Source of the DNA: Cryptomeria japonica
Lineage: Eukaryota; Streptophyta; Pinopsida; Cupressales; Cupressaceae
Direction: 5' to 3'
NCBI RefSeq assembly: GCF_030272615.1
Contig: NC_081409.1
Coordinates: forward strand, 474,916,573-474,980,572
DNA length: 64,000 nt
Shown: piece by piece, positions 46,097-58,135 of the stretch
Layout: every line of letters starts with the position of its first letter
Position numbering within the stretch: the first letter of the stretch is position 1
Program-made: the position numbers and the translations under genes
The notes under the pieces: generated by a model
The model's input: the letters and a program-made list of their open reading frames with translations, nothing else
Database searches by the model: none
What the model was told of the DNA's origin: nothing

Positions 46097-46684
46097 TTGA
46101 ATAAAGAATTTGTGAATTCTTTTCCGAGATTTTTCAGGCCTCTTAGTTTTGCTGCAGATTTTCGAATTTTTTTTTTGTGTTCAAAAGTCCGTTTTGGACT
46201 GTGTTTATGCCCTGTAACGGGATTCTTCTTGTTTGTGTCTGTCTGGCAAGGGTTTTTGGCGCGGTACAGACCTGCTATTTTTTTTGCAACCTGCAACTTG
46301 GTCAAACCCGTGTTTTTTTGACTTTCGGCTAGGGTTTTGACCCTCCAGATTCAATCGAAATTTTTTTTTGAGTACAGATTCGTGGTGGGTTTTTCGAGAT
46401 CTCAATTGGGTCGTCGTCAAAATTTTCTGGGTGCCTTGATTTTCGTGCCTCAATTTTCGAGCCAATGGATCCAGACTCCGACAGCAGATTCCTTTTGGGT
46501 TTTTCGCAAGGATTTTTGGGTCAGTCGGAAACTTTTTCTTGAAACTCATTCTAGCCGTACTTCATTTTTTGAAGTCTGTACCTGCATCTGCCTCTGTTTT
46601 TGCAGTGGGATTCAAAATTTTTGAATTATGTGCCAGCACCTCTTCTCAGTTTTTTAGTTTTCCATGCATTGGGAAACGTGCAAG

Positions 46685-47518
46685 ATGGTGTCATTGACCA
46701 ACTTGATGTTGGAAGGCAGTCAGTGATTTAATGGGAAAAATTATAACACTTGGAAGCAGCGCATGTGCATTGAACCTTGTACCTCAGGTTTTGTGCACTT
46801 AGCATCTTCTCAGTACCTTGTTTTTTGTGCCTCGAAAAGAGTGAAGATGGCTTATGGGCATCGATGTTTGTTTCGGTTTTTAATATTTTTTTACCTGAAA
46901 AAAATTCTGATGGGTTTTAATATTTTTTTCCCTTGAAAAAATGTGGGTTTTAATAATTTTGTCCTAAAAAATTATCTGTGGGTTTTTAAATATTTTTTGT
47001 CCCTGTAAAAAAAAAATCATGGGAGGTTTTATGATTCTCCTCCTGGTGCTCCTGTTCCTGATCCCGAGTCTCTTCCAGCTCCTCCAAATGTTAGCACTTC
47101 TACTCTCCGACATAAATGGTGGGCCAAGACCATTGGTGATCTCAGGGATACTGAGCTCATTGAGGGTAGAACCTCCCGTAATAAGAGCAAACAATAGCAT
47201 ACAGTCAATTTTGCTCTCATGGCTAACATACACAGTGTTTTTGAGCCTCAGACATATTCAGAGGCTAAAGGTATACCTGAGTGGGAACAGGCTATGGAAG
47301 CTGAGTTCCAGAGTCTTCAGAAGAATCACACTTGGGCCGTTTCTGATCTTCCTTCAGGGAAGAAGCCCATTAGCTGCAAATGGGTGTACAAAGTAAAATA
47401 CAAAGCTGATGGAACCCTAGACAAGTGTAAGGCTCGACTTGTTGCTCGTGGGTTCTCACAGAAAGAAGGCATTGACTACGAGGAGACTTTTGCTCCTACA
47501 GCCAAAATGAGTACCATA
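46685..47518 (+). pseudogene. Truncated Ty1/copia gag and RT start
   Basis: gag begins at 46685 (MVSLTNLMLEGSQ), has a TGA at 46724, and then NYNTWKQRM. It is cut short by a tandem T/A-run repeat. Coding resumes at about 47033 upstream of RT, with a TAG at 47195. The RT N-terminus follows ([42 protein letters not shown]). At 47519 it is interrupted by unrelated DNA starting GGGGGGGTGAATCAG. Protease, integrase and the RT catalytic core are missing. Confidence 0.75.
46875..47029. repeat. Four-unit repeat of about 36 bases with T-run/A-run hairpins
   Basis: Each unit reads GGGTTTTAATATTTTTT, a short C-rich loop, then an A run and TGTGGG. Units begin near 46875, 46912, 46946 and 46979. Confidence 0.65.
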
Positions 47519-48511
47519 GGGGGGGTGAATCAGTATCTAACTGGTTGATAGATTTTCTTAACTTAAAACATGTAGAGCATGTTATTACTGTGTACCGGTA
47601 AGCAGAAAGTAATGCAATAAACAGAGATAAAACAACCACATGAAAAACACACCATAACACAAGGATTTAACGAGGAAACCCGGTGTGGGAAAGACCTCGG
47701 TGGGATTTGTGACCCACAATATTCACTTACTGGCCAATAAGAGAATATTACTGCTACAAGAGGGGCCTGCACATGCAGGAAGGTGAACTGCCTAAAGCTC
47801 ACTGCTCAAATACAAAATGGGAAGTCTCACTGACTTACAAAATGGATTGTATAAATCCAATGTCTTGTACTGCTTCAAAATAGCATCTATAATGCCAGAT
47901 CCAGTACCGGTTTCTGCTCTGCTTCTTACATAAACCCTTAACCTATAATTCGCATAATAGGTATGCCTTATTTCGCCTAATTACATTCGTCTTCCTTACT
48001 TTATTACTTCCTTACAAAATGTTCTATAATGATCTCTCTTATATAAGACTCATTTTACAACTTGCCAAGTCGGCTTACAATGATTTTTACAAATAATAAA
48101 CAAAATATATTACAACAAAAATCCTATCGGCCTCTGTGCCGGTATGCTACTTTTCACTGCCGATGCCGGTGACCTGTGTGCCGGTGTAGAGTCTGATTTT
48201 GCTAGTGCCGGTGGAATGCCTTGCCGGTGTCATAGGATTGTAAGGTTGCCATCAATGACAAAACCTTCAATCACCTACAATGTCTCATTGGAGTGTGCAT
48301 ATGCCAACAATATGTGATACAAAGAATTTTAATAAAATGGAGATTTTATTAAAATTCAAATGTAATGAAAATATTCATTATAGGGATTATTTGGCATAGT
48401 CAAGGTGCACATTGATCGCAAGGAGTGTATAATGTCCCATTTTTAAGCATCAACTATTTCTAGAAGTTATCCTATGACTTTGGTCCTTGGAGGCTAACAT
48501 TGTGATTAGAG
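47519..48511. other. Insert interrupting the second copia element, LTR-like
   Basis: It begins GGGGGGGTGAATCAGTATC and contains GGATTTAACGAGGAAACCC, a block of the kind seen near LTR ends. No ORF is recognised. A separate TATAATGTCCC start at about 48430 may be another truncated LTR, cut by the copia insertion at 48512. Confidence 0.35.
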
Positions 48512-49348
48512 TGTTAGTTTTACTCCCAGATTAATAATAAGAAACAGTTGTAGATTTATAACTAGAATTGAATTAATTTCTGTTAGGTTTTTCAACTTAG
48601 TGAATGACAGAGTGCAATCAAAATAGATGTAAAATGAGACAAGACAACATTACCCTGGGAAAACCTCTTATGAGGAAAAACCCAGCAAGAATAGATCCTC
48701 AGATCTGATTATGAATTAGACAATATTCTGATTACAACACTTATCTCTTTAGGAGGTCTGATATGGCCACACTTTAGGGCTGATATAGATGGCAGATCAG
48801 TATCAGGTCTGCACCTCAGATCTGCACTCTTGTCTCCATCAAACAGCAAGCTGATCTGCACTTTTGATGTCTAACTCTTGACAGCAGTTCGCCCCTTTTA
48901 CTGGAGATGATCACACCTAACGTTTTACCCCTTGACAGCAGATGTGAATCGCTTTATGCACAGCAGATGACTGACTAAGTTCGCTATACTTCAGAGCAGA
49001 TTCGCATGTGAGAGAGAAGATATATTATTTTGTAAATGAGGTCAAGTTGTTCTTTATTTATATGAGGCGAGGGACCTATTTAAGGTCGGCTTGACATCAA
49101 TTCTTTTATTCCTTTTTTTGTGCGAATTGTCTTTTGTAATATAGGGTCGGCACTATTAGAGGGAACACATTTCCCTTAGGGTGGCGTGAGTTATAAGGTC
49201 GGTCTTATTAGAGAGTGGCGTGAGAAGGGCCCAGCCCTAAAGGATACACGTTATCCTTAGAAGAGATAAAGGGCCCAGCCCTTAAGGGCGGATTCCAATG
49301 TTGCCTTAGGCAATTGGAATCCGCTCTTCACCCTAATTAAAACTACCA
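48512..49348 (-). mobile_element. 3' LTR of the copia element
   Basis: Pairs with 54286-55121. Its outer end reads TGTTAG; the inner end has one substitution (TGGTAG on the minus strand). Confidence 0.9.
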
Positions 49349-49600
49349 CTCCCTCTTAATTAGGGAGAAGAGATAATAATCAGAATATCACTATCTTCCA
49401 TCTTGCACACAAGCAAAGAATGGATTACATAATCAGAACCCAGTAGACTTCCATCTTGCACACAAGCATAGAATGGAATTACATAACAAAAATATTCCAT
49501 TTGGCACACAAGCATAGACTGGAGCCACCTTACATTGCCCGCAGAGGGTGGCGAGGATCTTTTCTACCATCTTACATTGCCCGCAGAGGATGGTAACAAT

Positions 49601-50104
49601 CTAAGTCACCAAGTTCGGCCGAATTTCATCCTTGAAGTTCGAAATTCGCCGAACTTAAAATTTTTTTTTTTTTTGTTGAAATTCGCTGAACTTCAAAATT
49701 TTTTTTTTTGGCCTTCTTCTTCTGTTTATATTTTTTAAACACATCTTCAGTCTGTCGTGAGTTGCGGTCTGCAGGAGAAGTAGTTGCGGACCTGTGATAG
49801 TCGCAGCCTGCAGGAGAAGTTCGCTTGCAATTTTTGCTTGTCGTTCGTGCCCTAGCATATGTTTCCTATGGTTTATATTTTATAAATAAGTCATCTTTTT
49901 GTAACGATTTCAAATCTATTTATCAATGTTAAACTATTTAGGCAATTTTATAGATATATTACATATATTTACTAAAACAATTTAAAAATTACATATGGCG
50001 AATTTAATTGGAATTTTATACATTTCGAATTATTCCCTCATCAAACTTCATTCGAATTTCAAAGTTGTCGAACTTCGAATTCGAATTCGAACCTGGTGAC
50101 TTAG
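49601..50104. mobile_element. Non-autonomous hAT-type element (MITE-like), 504 bases
   Basis: Inverted termini CTAAGTCACCAAGTTCG and, from the right, CTAAGTCACCAGGTTCG (16 of 17). It is flanked by an exact 8-base duplication GTAACAAT (49593-49600 and 50105-50112). It has no coding capacity; inside are T runs and TTCGAA words near both ends. It lies between the copia pol stop and its 3' LTR, so it is younger than that insertion. The termini differ from those of the other hAT copies. Confidence 0.92.
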
Positions 50105-50180
50105 GTAACAATTACTCTTCTCCTTGAGAAGACTACCACCTTACATTGTCTGCAGAGGGTGGTTGATGCAACACAATGCA

Positions 50181-53100
50181 TTACTGAGGTTGAGACTCCC
50201 TCTCAACCAAGGTTTCATTTTCCGAAATGCCAAGCCTGTCTCTGAAGTACACAAACTTCACCTTGGATAGAGGCTTGGTAAGGATATCTGCAATCTGATC
50301 ATCAGAACTGACATACTTCAGCTGAATAGCGCCTCTTTGCACCATATCCCGAATGAAGTGATAATGAGTTTCCACATGTTTTGACCTGTCATGGAACACT
50401 GGGTTGACTGACATCTTTATGCAACTCTGATTATCACAATGAATGACTGTGGGTTTCTAGGGTTGTCCAAACAACCCAGCAAGAAGTTTACGAAGCCATA
50501 CTGCTTCCCTAGAAGCAACACTTGCTGCAATGTACTTAGCTTCAGCTGTACTTAGTGCCACTGAGGACTGTTTTCTGCAAGCCCAAGAAATCACTGCAGA
50601 TCCTAAGTTGAAGCAGATGCCTGAAGTACTTTTCCTATCTTTTACACTTCCTGCCCAATCTGCATCTGAGTAACCTTCCAGGGTTATTGGAGCTTTCATT
50701 GGATACTTTAGCCCAAAGCCAACTGAGCCTCGCAAGTATCTCAGGATGTGTTTGGCTGCAACAAGGTGAACATGTTTAGGCATGCTCATGAACTGGCTGA
50801 GAGCATCCACTGCATAGCATATATCTAGTCTAGTGTTAACTAGATACATCAATGATCCAATCAACTGTCTGTACTCAGATGGATTTGCAAAATCAGAGTT
50901 AGCTGCAGAAACACTCAACTTCTTTAAGTTAGATTCCATAGGAGTAGCCATAGGTTTACAATCCATCATTCTAAATCTTTTCAGAATATCAATAGTATAC
51001 TTTCCTTGACTTAAGAAAATTTCGTTAGATCTTTGCCATACTTCTAGACCTAGAAAATAATGCATTAGACCTAAATCCTTTATTTCAAATTCTGAAGCTA
51101 ATTCTTTCTTACATCTAATAATGAGTTCATCTTTACCAGTAAGAAATAAATCATTCACATATAGAACCAGAATTAGCATTTCATCATTAGATAATTTAAA
51201 GTAAATGTTAGAATCAGCATTATTCTTACAAAACCCTAAACTTATCAAGTACTTATCAATTCTTTCATACCAAGCTCGAGGGGCTTGTTTGAGGCCATAT
51301 AGTGCTTTCTTTAATCTGCAAACATGAGTTTCTCTTTCATGAATCTTATTACCCTCACGTTGTTCAATATAGACTTCTTCCTCAATGACACCATTAAGGA
51401 AGGCAGTCTTAACATCCATTTGATGTAGCTTCCAACCTTTAGCTGCAGCAATGGCTATTATAGTTCTAATAGAAGTATATCTAGCAACAGGAGCAAATGT
51501 TTCTTCATAATCTATGCCTTCCTTTTGAGAAAAATCACGAGCTACAAATCTAGCTTTATATTTCTCAATACTACCATCAACATTATGTTTAATTTTAAAT
51601 AACCATTTAGAGGAAACAACAGACTTACCTTTAGGTCTAGGCACAATATCCCAGACATCATTCTTGATGATTGGCTGATATTCTTCATCCATGGCTAACT
51701 TCCAGGCATGATGGTTCAGGGCTTCTTCAACATTGCATGGCTCAGACTCAATGAGATTGTTCATCAAAGCATCATAGTTGGAGAATACTTGAGGTCTCTT
51801 GCTTTCTCTGAAGGTACCACTAGGGGTTGCAAATCGTTTAGCTTCTTTAATGGTGTTTCTCACCCAAAGTGGCCTCTTTTTGCTAACAACAATGTCACCA
51901 AGTACATCCGTGGGATTCATAGGCTCAGGTGGATCATCATGCACTTCTTGAGGTGGAGGCACAACAAAATCTCTTCGAATCTCAAGGTTAGTATCAACAT
52001 TCATATCTTGATTATCATTAGCCTCATCAATAACAGGAGAACCTTTTGACTTCTTAAATGCAATATCTTCTTCAAAAATAACATCCCTACTTACCTCAAC
52101 ATACCTTTGACCTGAGATGTAAATCTTGAAGGTTTTGGAGGATTCACTGTATCCAACTAGCATCCCCTTCTTTCCAGAAGGCTCCAACTTAGTTCGCTTT
52201 TCTTTAGGCACATGGACATACACAGGACTTCCAAAAATTCTCAAGTGGTTGATGTCAGGTTTGGATCCTGTGAAGGCTTCTTCAGGAGTCATATTCTTTA
52301 GAACATAGTGGGGACATCTATTCTGAATATATACTGTTGTTCTAGAAGCCTCAACCCAAAGAAAAGTCTGCAAGTCTTGATCATGGATCATAGCCTTTGC
52401 AGCCTCAACAATAGTCCTATTCTTTCTTTCAGCAACTCCACTTTTCTGAGGATTGTAGGGAACACAAAACTCCCTCTTAATTCCTAACTCAACACAAAAC
52501 TCAGAAAAACTGCCAGAGGTATACTCACCTCCATTGTCAGACCTTAAACATTTAATTCTTTTACCAGAAATGTTTTCAGCCAATGCCTTAAATTCTTTAA
52601 ATTTACTTAAGGCTTCATCAGATTCTTTAGTCTTTAAGAAATAAATCCAAGTTTTCCTAGAGAAATCATTTATGAAGATCACATAGTAGAGACAACCACT
52701 AGGAGAAGCTACAGACATAGGTCCACATAAATCAGAATGAACAAGTTCTAATTTTTCTTTAGCTCTACTTTCACTTCTATGAAAAGAACTTTTAACATTT
52801 TTACCCATAGCACAACCTTTACAAGTATCATCATGAAATTGACTGAGTTTAGGCATACCTTTAACTATCCTTTCGAGGGAAGAGAGAGCTTGAAAGTGTA
52901 AGTGTCCAAGCCTTCGATGCCATAGCTCACAGGATTCAGGGGCCTCATTAATGAGAGCTTGAACGGGGTTAGTGGAGAGCTTATACAAACTATCATATCT
53001 ATTTCCAATAACACGAGCAGATTTAAAACTAGATTTCTTAGGCCAAGCAATGACTTTACCCTCAGAAAATGCTACTTGATAACCTTTATCTTCTAGAGCG

Positions 53101-54198
53101 AAAATAGAGATTAAGTTTCTTTTAATTCCAAGAACAAATAAGATATCACTAAGGTGAAGTGAAATACCAGAATTTAAATTTAAAGAGGTAGTGTCAGAAC
53201 CTCTTACCGAATATCGAGCATCATCACCAATTACCACATGTAGACTGGTATCCTTTTCTACTAAGTTTGAAAGATGCTCACGATAGCCTGTGATGTGTGT
53301 AGAAGCACCACTGTCAATCAGCCATGTGTTACTATCTGAGGGTATGCTGCTTGACAAGGCATAAATGAATAAGAAGTCTTCATTTTGTTATGAGACCTCA
53401 TTTAGGTTGGCTTCCCTTTGCGTGGGTTCATTCTGACATTCTCTAGCATAGTGACCATATTTGTCACATCGAACACGAGAGAGATCTCTTGGCTTCTTCC
53501 AAGAATTCTGAGAGCTGGGTGGTCTAAATTCTCTATGCCTCTTAGGATTATTCTTCTTCCAATTATCACCTTTCTTGCATTGGGTTGCAAGCATATGTTG
53601 ATCATCCACTTGAGGACTCGTGAGTTTTCCTCTTGTGGCAAAGCAAGATTCTTCATGAAGGCAATCGTTCCGAAGACGATCAAAGGTTGGGAATTCAGAT
53701 CTCCCACTTATGGATTGAATGAAGGAATCCCATGAATCTAGGAGACCATTCAATGAGATCATGACAATGTTCTTGTCTTCTATGTTATGACCAATTGAGC
53801 CTAGTTGATCCTTTAGTTCAGAGATCTTCATGAAATAAGACATAATTGAATCTTCCTTTGCCATTTTAATGTGAAGTAATTGTTGCCTTAATGCAATTGC
53901 TCTACTGAGGTTATTGATTTCATAAGTACCTTCTAGATGATTGAATCTCTCTGGCTATAGTGAATTTGGAGATAGAGGTGACAAGGTGATCTCTGACTGA
54001 ATCAATGATGAGCTTTCTGGCTTTGAGGGCATTCCTTTTAAACTACTTTAGTTCTTCTTGATCTATTGGTGCAGTCAGTTCTTTGTCTTGCACAAACTGA
54101 AGGAGATCATCTTCCTCAAGAGCAAGTAGGATGCGAACCTTCGAGGCAGCAAAGTTAAGTGCCCCTTCGAGCCTATCTTCAACTTTCAGCCTTGTCAT
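50181..54198 (-). pseudogene. Ty1/copia gag-pol polyprotein, lightly decayed
   Basis: gag starts at 54198 (MTRLKVEDRLEGALNFAASK), with a TAG near 54040 and a frameshift near 53930. Its knuckle lacks the first Cys (VRCDKYGHYAREC). A TAA at 53388-53390 separates gag from a 966-residue pol frame. That has protease WLIDSGASTH, the integrase HHCC region (WHRRLGH...CKGCAMGK), core HSDLCGPM, RSDNGGEY and GVAERKNRT, RT (KTAFLNG, LKQAPRAWY), and RNase H (YSDADWAG, TAEAKYIA). The RT active site reads YVND where the family has YVDD. One TAG at 50457 separates the last part (VETHYHFIRD, DILTKPL). It is otherwise open, consistent with a fairly recent element inactivated by a few changes. Confidence 0.93.
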
Positions 54199-54285
54199 TG
54201 TTTTGACTGAAAATGAAACAGAAAATTGGAAATAAAAGACTATTGAAATCTAAAAGTTAATATATAACCTTGGGCTTTGAGATGA

Positions 54286-55121
54286 TGTTAGTTTTACTTT
54301 CAGATTAATAATAAGAAACAGAAAGTAGATTTATAACTAGAATTGAATTAATTTCTGTTAGGTTTTTCAACTTAGTGAATGACAGAGAGCAATCAAAATA
54401 GATGTAAAATGAGACAAGACAACATTACCTTGGGAAAACCTCTTATGAGGAAAAACCCAACAAGAATAGATCCTCAGATCTGATTATGAATTAGACAATA
54501 TTCTGATTACAACACTTATCTCTTTAGGTAGTCTGATATGGCCACACTTTAGGGCTGATATAGATGGCAGATCAGTATTAGGTCTGCACCCTAGATCTGC
54601 ACTCTTGTCTCCATCAAACAGCAAGCTGATCTGCACTTTTGATGTCTAACTCTTGACAACAGTTCGCCCCTTTTATTGGAGATGATCACACCTAACGTTT
54701 TATCCCTTGATAGAAGATGTGAATCGCTTTATGCACAGCAGATGACTGACTAAGTTCGCTATACTTCAGAGCAGATTCGCATTTGAGAGAGAAGATATAT
54801 TATTTTGTAAATGAGGTCAAGTTGTTCTTTATTTATATGTGGCGAGGGACCTATTTAAGGTCGGCTTGACATCAATTCTTTTATTCCTTTTTTTGTGCGA
54901 ATTGTCTTTTGTAATATAGGGTTGGCCCTATTAGAGGGAACATGTTTCCCTTAGGGTGGCCTGAGTTATAAGGTCGGTCTTATTAGAGAGGTGTGAGAAG
55001 GGCTCAGCCCTAAAGGATACACGTTATCCTTAGAAGAGATAAAGGGCCCAGCCCTTAAGGGCGGATTCCAATGTTGCCTTAGGCAATTGGAATCCACTCT
55101 TCACCCTAATTAAAACTAACA
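54286..55121 (-). mobile_element. 5' LTR of the copia element
   Basis: Ends TGTTAGTTTTA and TAAAACTAACA. Immediately inside, the minus strand has a weak methionine-type primer match (ATCTCAAAGCCCAAGG). Confidence 0.9.
54830..54837 (-). promoter_or_regulatory. Putative TATA box of the copia 5' LTR
   Basis: TATAAATA on the minus strand, followed by AAGAAC. The same box is present in the 3' LTR. Confidence 0.5.
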
Positions 55122-55130
55122 TACAGGACT

Positions 55131-56350
55131 TGTTGATGTGTTTTTTATGACACCTCAAACACAAAATAAATACCAAGTATTTTATCCTCTCTTGAATGCT
55201 AAACTATGTGATCATACGAGGTGACTTCAAGGTTTCTATTGTCAGGGCTTGACGTGTGGATATTGTTGGAATCACAAGGGGACTTATGTTGAACATGAAT
55301 GCTGTCGAAACATGAAGTTTTTACTTGATTTGAAAAAAAAGACAAGGGATTGAGGGTTTAGAGAAATCTAATCTACTCCTGGAGATCAATGATAGCATTG
55401 GATCATGCTTGGATGGACGCATTCCTTAAACCGAGCTTTGCTTCGCCATATGTTGCCAACAACTACACAAAACCGATGCAATCGTCCAAGGGAAATGAAA
55501 GGTTTTCATAGCATGAACATTCACCCAAATACCCAATACAGTGGTGCAACTTGAATAAACATATCCACAATTGAACTTAGCACATCTTGATATTCAGGTT
55601 AACTATGCACTGTAACTAAAAATCATCCAACCACAAATAGTATGAACCAAGGAATTATCAACATGCACACATTACTCCATCGCAATCAATGAACTTCATC
55701 TTACTTGAGGATCCAACAAGAAACAATACAATATGCAAAAGAAACACTGCTATTCACCATAAATTCGATGAAAAGTATATTTACATGCTTCGCAACAATT
55801 TTTGCCTTCTCCTCCTACTCTACTCTAATACTAACTACTTCTACTGCCTTCTTGCTAACTATTAACCTTTACAAATGAGAGAGTGAAGCTTTATATAGTG
55901 CTCTCAATACAATTGAATGGCCAGGAACCAATCCACATCAATGCCAAGATTGAAAGATAGAAACCCTAATTAGGGTCTGTTACACCCATTACATAATATA
56001 TAATGCTTGACCAATATGATAAAATTACATTTTTAGGACATGTGCCTTCTTGAATTTGAACCAATGAGAGAAGAGGTTAGCTAGGATAAATAATATTTGA
56101 TAAAGTGACATGTGTCACTTGCTCCAGTCTTGGATGCATCAGGTTCAATGTGTCTGGACGTGTTGACCTTGATTGATGAATGAAAAGTGAGTTGTCACCA
56201 CCTCAGCCTGCTCATCTTGTAGATCATCACAAATGTTTGTGAAATATCTCTTGATACTCAACAATTCCAAGCGCTTCAGGTGAAGATGGTGGGAGATATT
56301 GTCAAACTGTATCATCTTATTCAATTTGATAACCTTCACCTATCCTTGAT
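55131..56350. mobile_element. LTR-like repeat, TGTTGATGTG family
   Basis: Related to 9060-9310 and, at 55870-55990, to 11540-11700; reverse-related to 25550-25860. Contains a TTATATAG box and AAACCCTAATTAGGG. No ORF of note. The ends are not fixed by a duplication. Confidence 0.4.
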
Positions 56351-56747
56351 CCTATAATGTCCCCCCTTCTCTCTTGCACAGTATTACCTTATTTACAACC
56401 GCCTTGATGAATGAACCTGCACATGAGTTAGAAGATTATGTACAAACATATATATATAATCATAAAAGAATATAAAGAGTATCTATTTCCCATCCTACTC
56501 CTTGGGAAGAGACCATAATTAGGTTACTTAGTGCCATGTCCCCTCCTTAATTGTTATATATACATATGAAATGAAGCAATTATTATTATTCATTAATATA
56601 ATTACCAACAAATAATTATTTGAAATTTATTTATTTATTAAATATTATTATTTAATAATATTTATTACTAATAATATTCTTGAAATATTCAAATGAGAGT
56701 AAATTAATATTATATAACAAACATAATTTATATATGTTTGTATATAT
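56351..56747. other. AT-rich non-coding spacer
   Basis: It opens with TATAATGTCCCCCC, a possible truncated LTR start, then becomes very AT-rich with TTATTATT runs. No gene seen. Confidence 0.3.
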
Positions 56748-58135
56748 GCAATGTCCCCATTTTGAAGCAAGATTTAATAATAAATACTAATAATAAAATT
56801 AAAATAAAATAATTATAATTTAGTTAAGTTTAATGAATAGTTAAAAGGCATGAAATGAAAAGTTGTGACTCCCTCAAACATGAGATATAAAAGGGAGAAG
56901 AGAACCTCATTTGAGGGGGGGAACATGGGGGGATGGAGATGCAGATCTGTTTGTGAAAGTTTGTATCCCTTCAAAGGGCAGAATTAATGAAGAGTTGCAC
57001 TCCTTCAAAGGGTGCTAATGGTGAAAGAGTGTATCTCTTGCCAAAGGGCATACATGATGAAGAGGTGTGACCTCTCCCTCATATTGGGGGATATAAAAGG
57101 GAAGTGATGAAGACATGAGGACGGAAAACTGCAACTGCGGACTGCGAACTGCAACTGCTGGCTGCGGACTGCGAACAGGTAAGCGGTATTTACTGGCCAC
57201 AGGGGTATATATGTGTGTGGACGTGTGTGCCACACACACACACATATATTACTGAATATTCTATCATACATAAATATATACCAATTCCTTTAACAGAGCT
57301 ATAGTAGGATAGTGATATTATCTCATGTGTATGTAGCAATGAATATAGGTATGTAGGATCATGTAAATGTAGGCATAAATAATGGATTGAAAAATGATAA
57401 TGAATTGTAGAATGTTATATGAATAATGCGGTTATATGATGGAGGCTATTGGGAGGAAATTCCCTTAGCCTAATTCAGGGATTATGATAATCCCTGGTAG
57501 GCAGTATATACTGAATATCTATATGCATATATGTTATGGCTTGGTTGACTAAGTTCATCCAAGAAGAGACGGATCTGGCTGGTCCTCTCTGGTAGACTTG
57601 GATGATGAGATGCATCATCCAAGGCAAGGAATTGATCATATATGATGGTCTTCCTTGGTATGGCTTGGGTGTAAGACATTACATCCAAGACAGGAATCGA
57701 ATTAACCTTCGATTTCCTGGTATGGCTTGGGTGTAAGAAATTACATCCAAGACATGAATCGAATTAACCTTCGATTTCCTGGTATGGCTTTGGTGTAAGA
57801 AATTACATCCAAGACAGGAATCGAATTAACCTTCGACTTCGATTTCCTGGTATGGCTTGAGTGTAAGAAATTACATCCAAGACAGGAATCGAATTAACCT
57901 TCGATTTCCTAGTATGGCTTGGAACCAAGATGGGTTCCAAGAAGGCGAGCATTACAACCATCTAAGGACATGTCCCAGTACTGCACTCGTATCCTTTTTA
58001 TTAAATAAGAATTGAGATTAGTTTTAACTAAGCAATTGAAGTTTAATTGCAAATTAGATTAGTTATATATATATTTGTTGCATTCTAACAGTTTGTTTTG
58101 CAGGACAGTGATCTCTAACTAGTAGGGACATTACA
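56748..58135. mobile_element. LTR-like sequence with TGCAATGTCCCC...GGGACATTACA ends
   Basis: Inverted termini resemble those of the TGTAATGTCC LTRs. The flanks do not form a target duplication, so this may be one LTR of a broken element. It contains a GAACTGCAACTGC repeat block near 57125-57175 and the hairpin array at 57540-57941. Confidence 0.4.
57540..57941. repeat. Tandem 62-base repeat made of CTTGG...CCAAG hairpins
   Basis: Four close units start at 57657, 57719, 57781 and 57849; the third carries an extra CTTCGA. Outer, diverged units lie on both sides. Each unit has a hairpin with CTTGG/CCAAG base and different upper arms: 57597 CTTGGATGATG/CATCATCCAAG, 57664 CTTGGGTGTAA/TTACATCCAAG, 57918 CTTGGAACC/GGTTCCAAG. 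A second GGAATCGAA/TTCGATTTCC stem follows in the inner units. Confidence 0.85.

Larger units (their letters stand above)
48512..55121 (-). mobile_element. Nearly complete Ty1/copia element
   Basis: It has two LTRs of about 836 bases with perfect TGTTAGTTTTA.../...TAAAACTAACA ends in the right copy. Flanking pentamers are TAGAG (48507-48511) and TACAG (55122-55126), one mismatch. Coding is on the minus strand, so the right LTR is the 5' copy. A purine-rich tract (AAGAGGGAG on the minus strand, 49349-49357) precedes the 3' LTR. By eye the LTRs differ at about 27 positions, roughly 3 percent. Confidence 0.92.

Noticed and set aside
46040-46624. ORFs on both strands over the copia leader
   Set aside because: They span the primer binding site and untranslated leader and have no family features.
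49535-49858. Small ORFs with Phe or Lys runs
   Set aside because: They arise from the T runs of the 504-base hAT-type insertion.
56748-58135. Complete solo LTR
   Set aside because: The ends look right but the flanking pentamers do not match, so I left it as LTR-like only.
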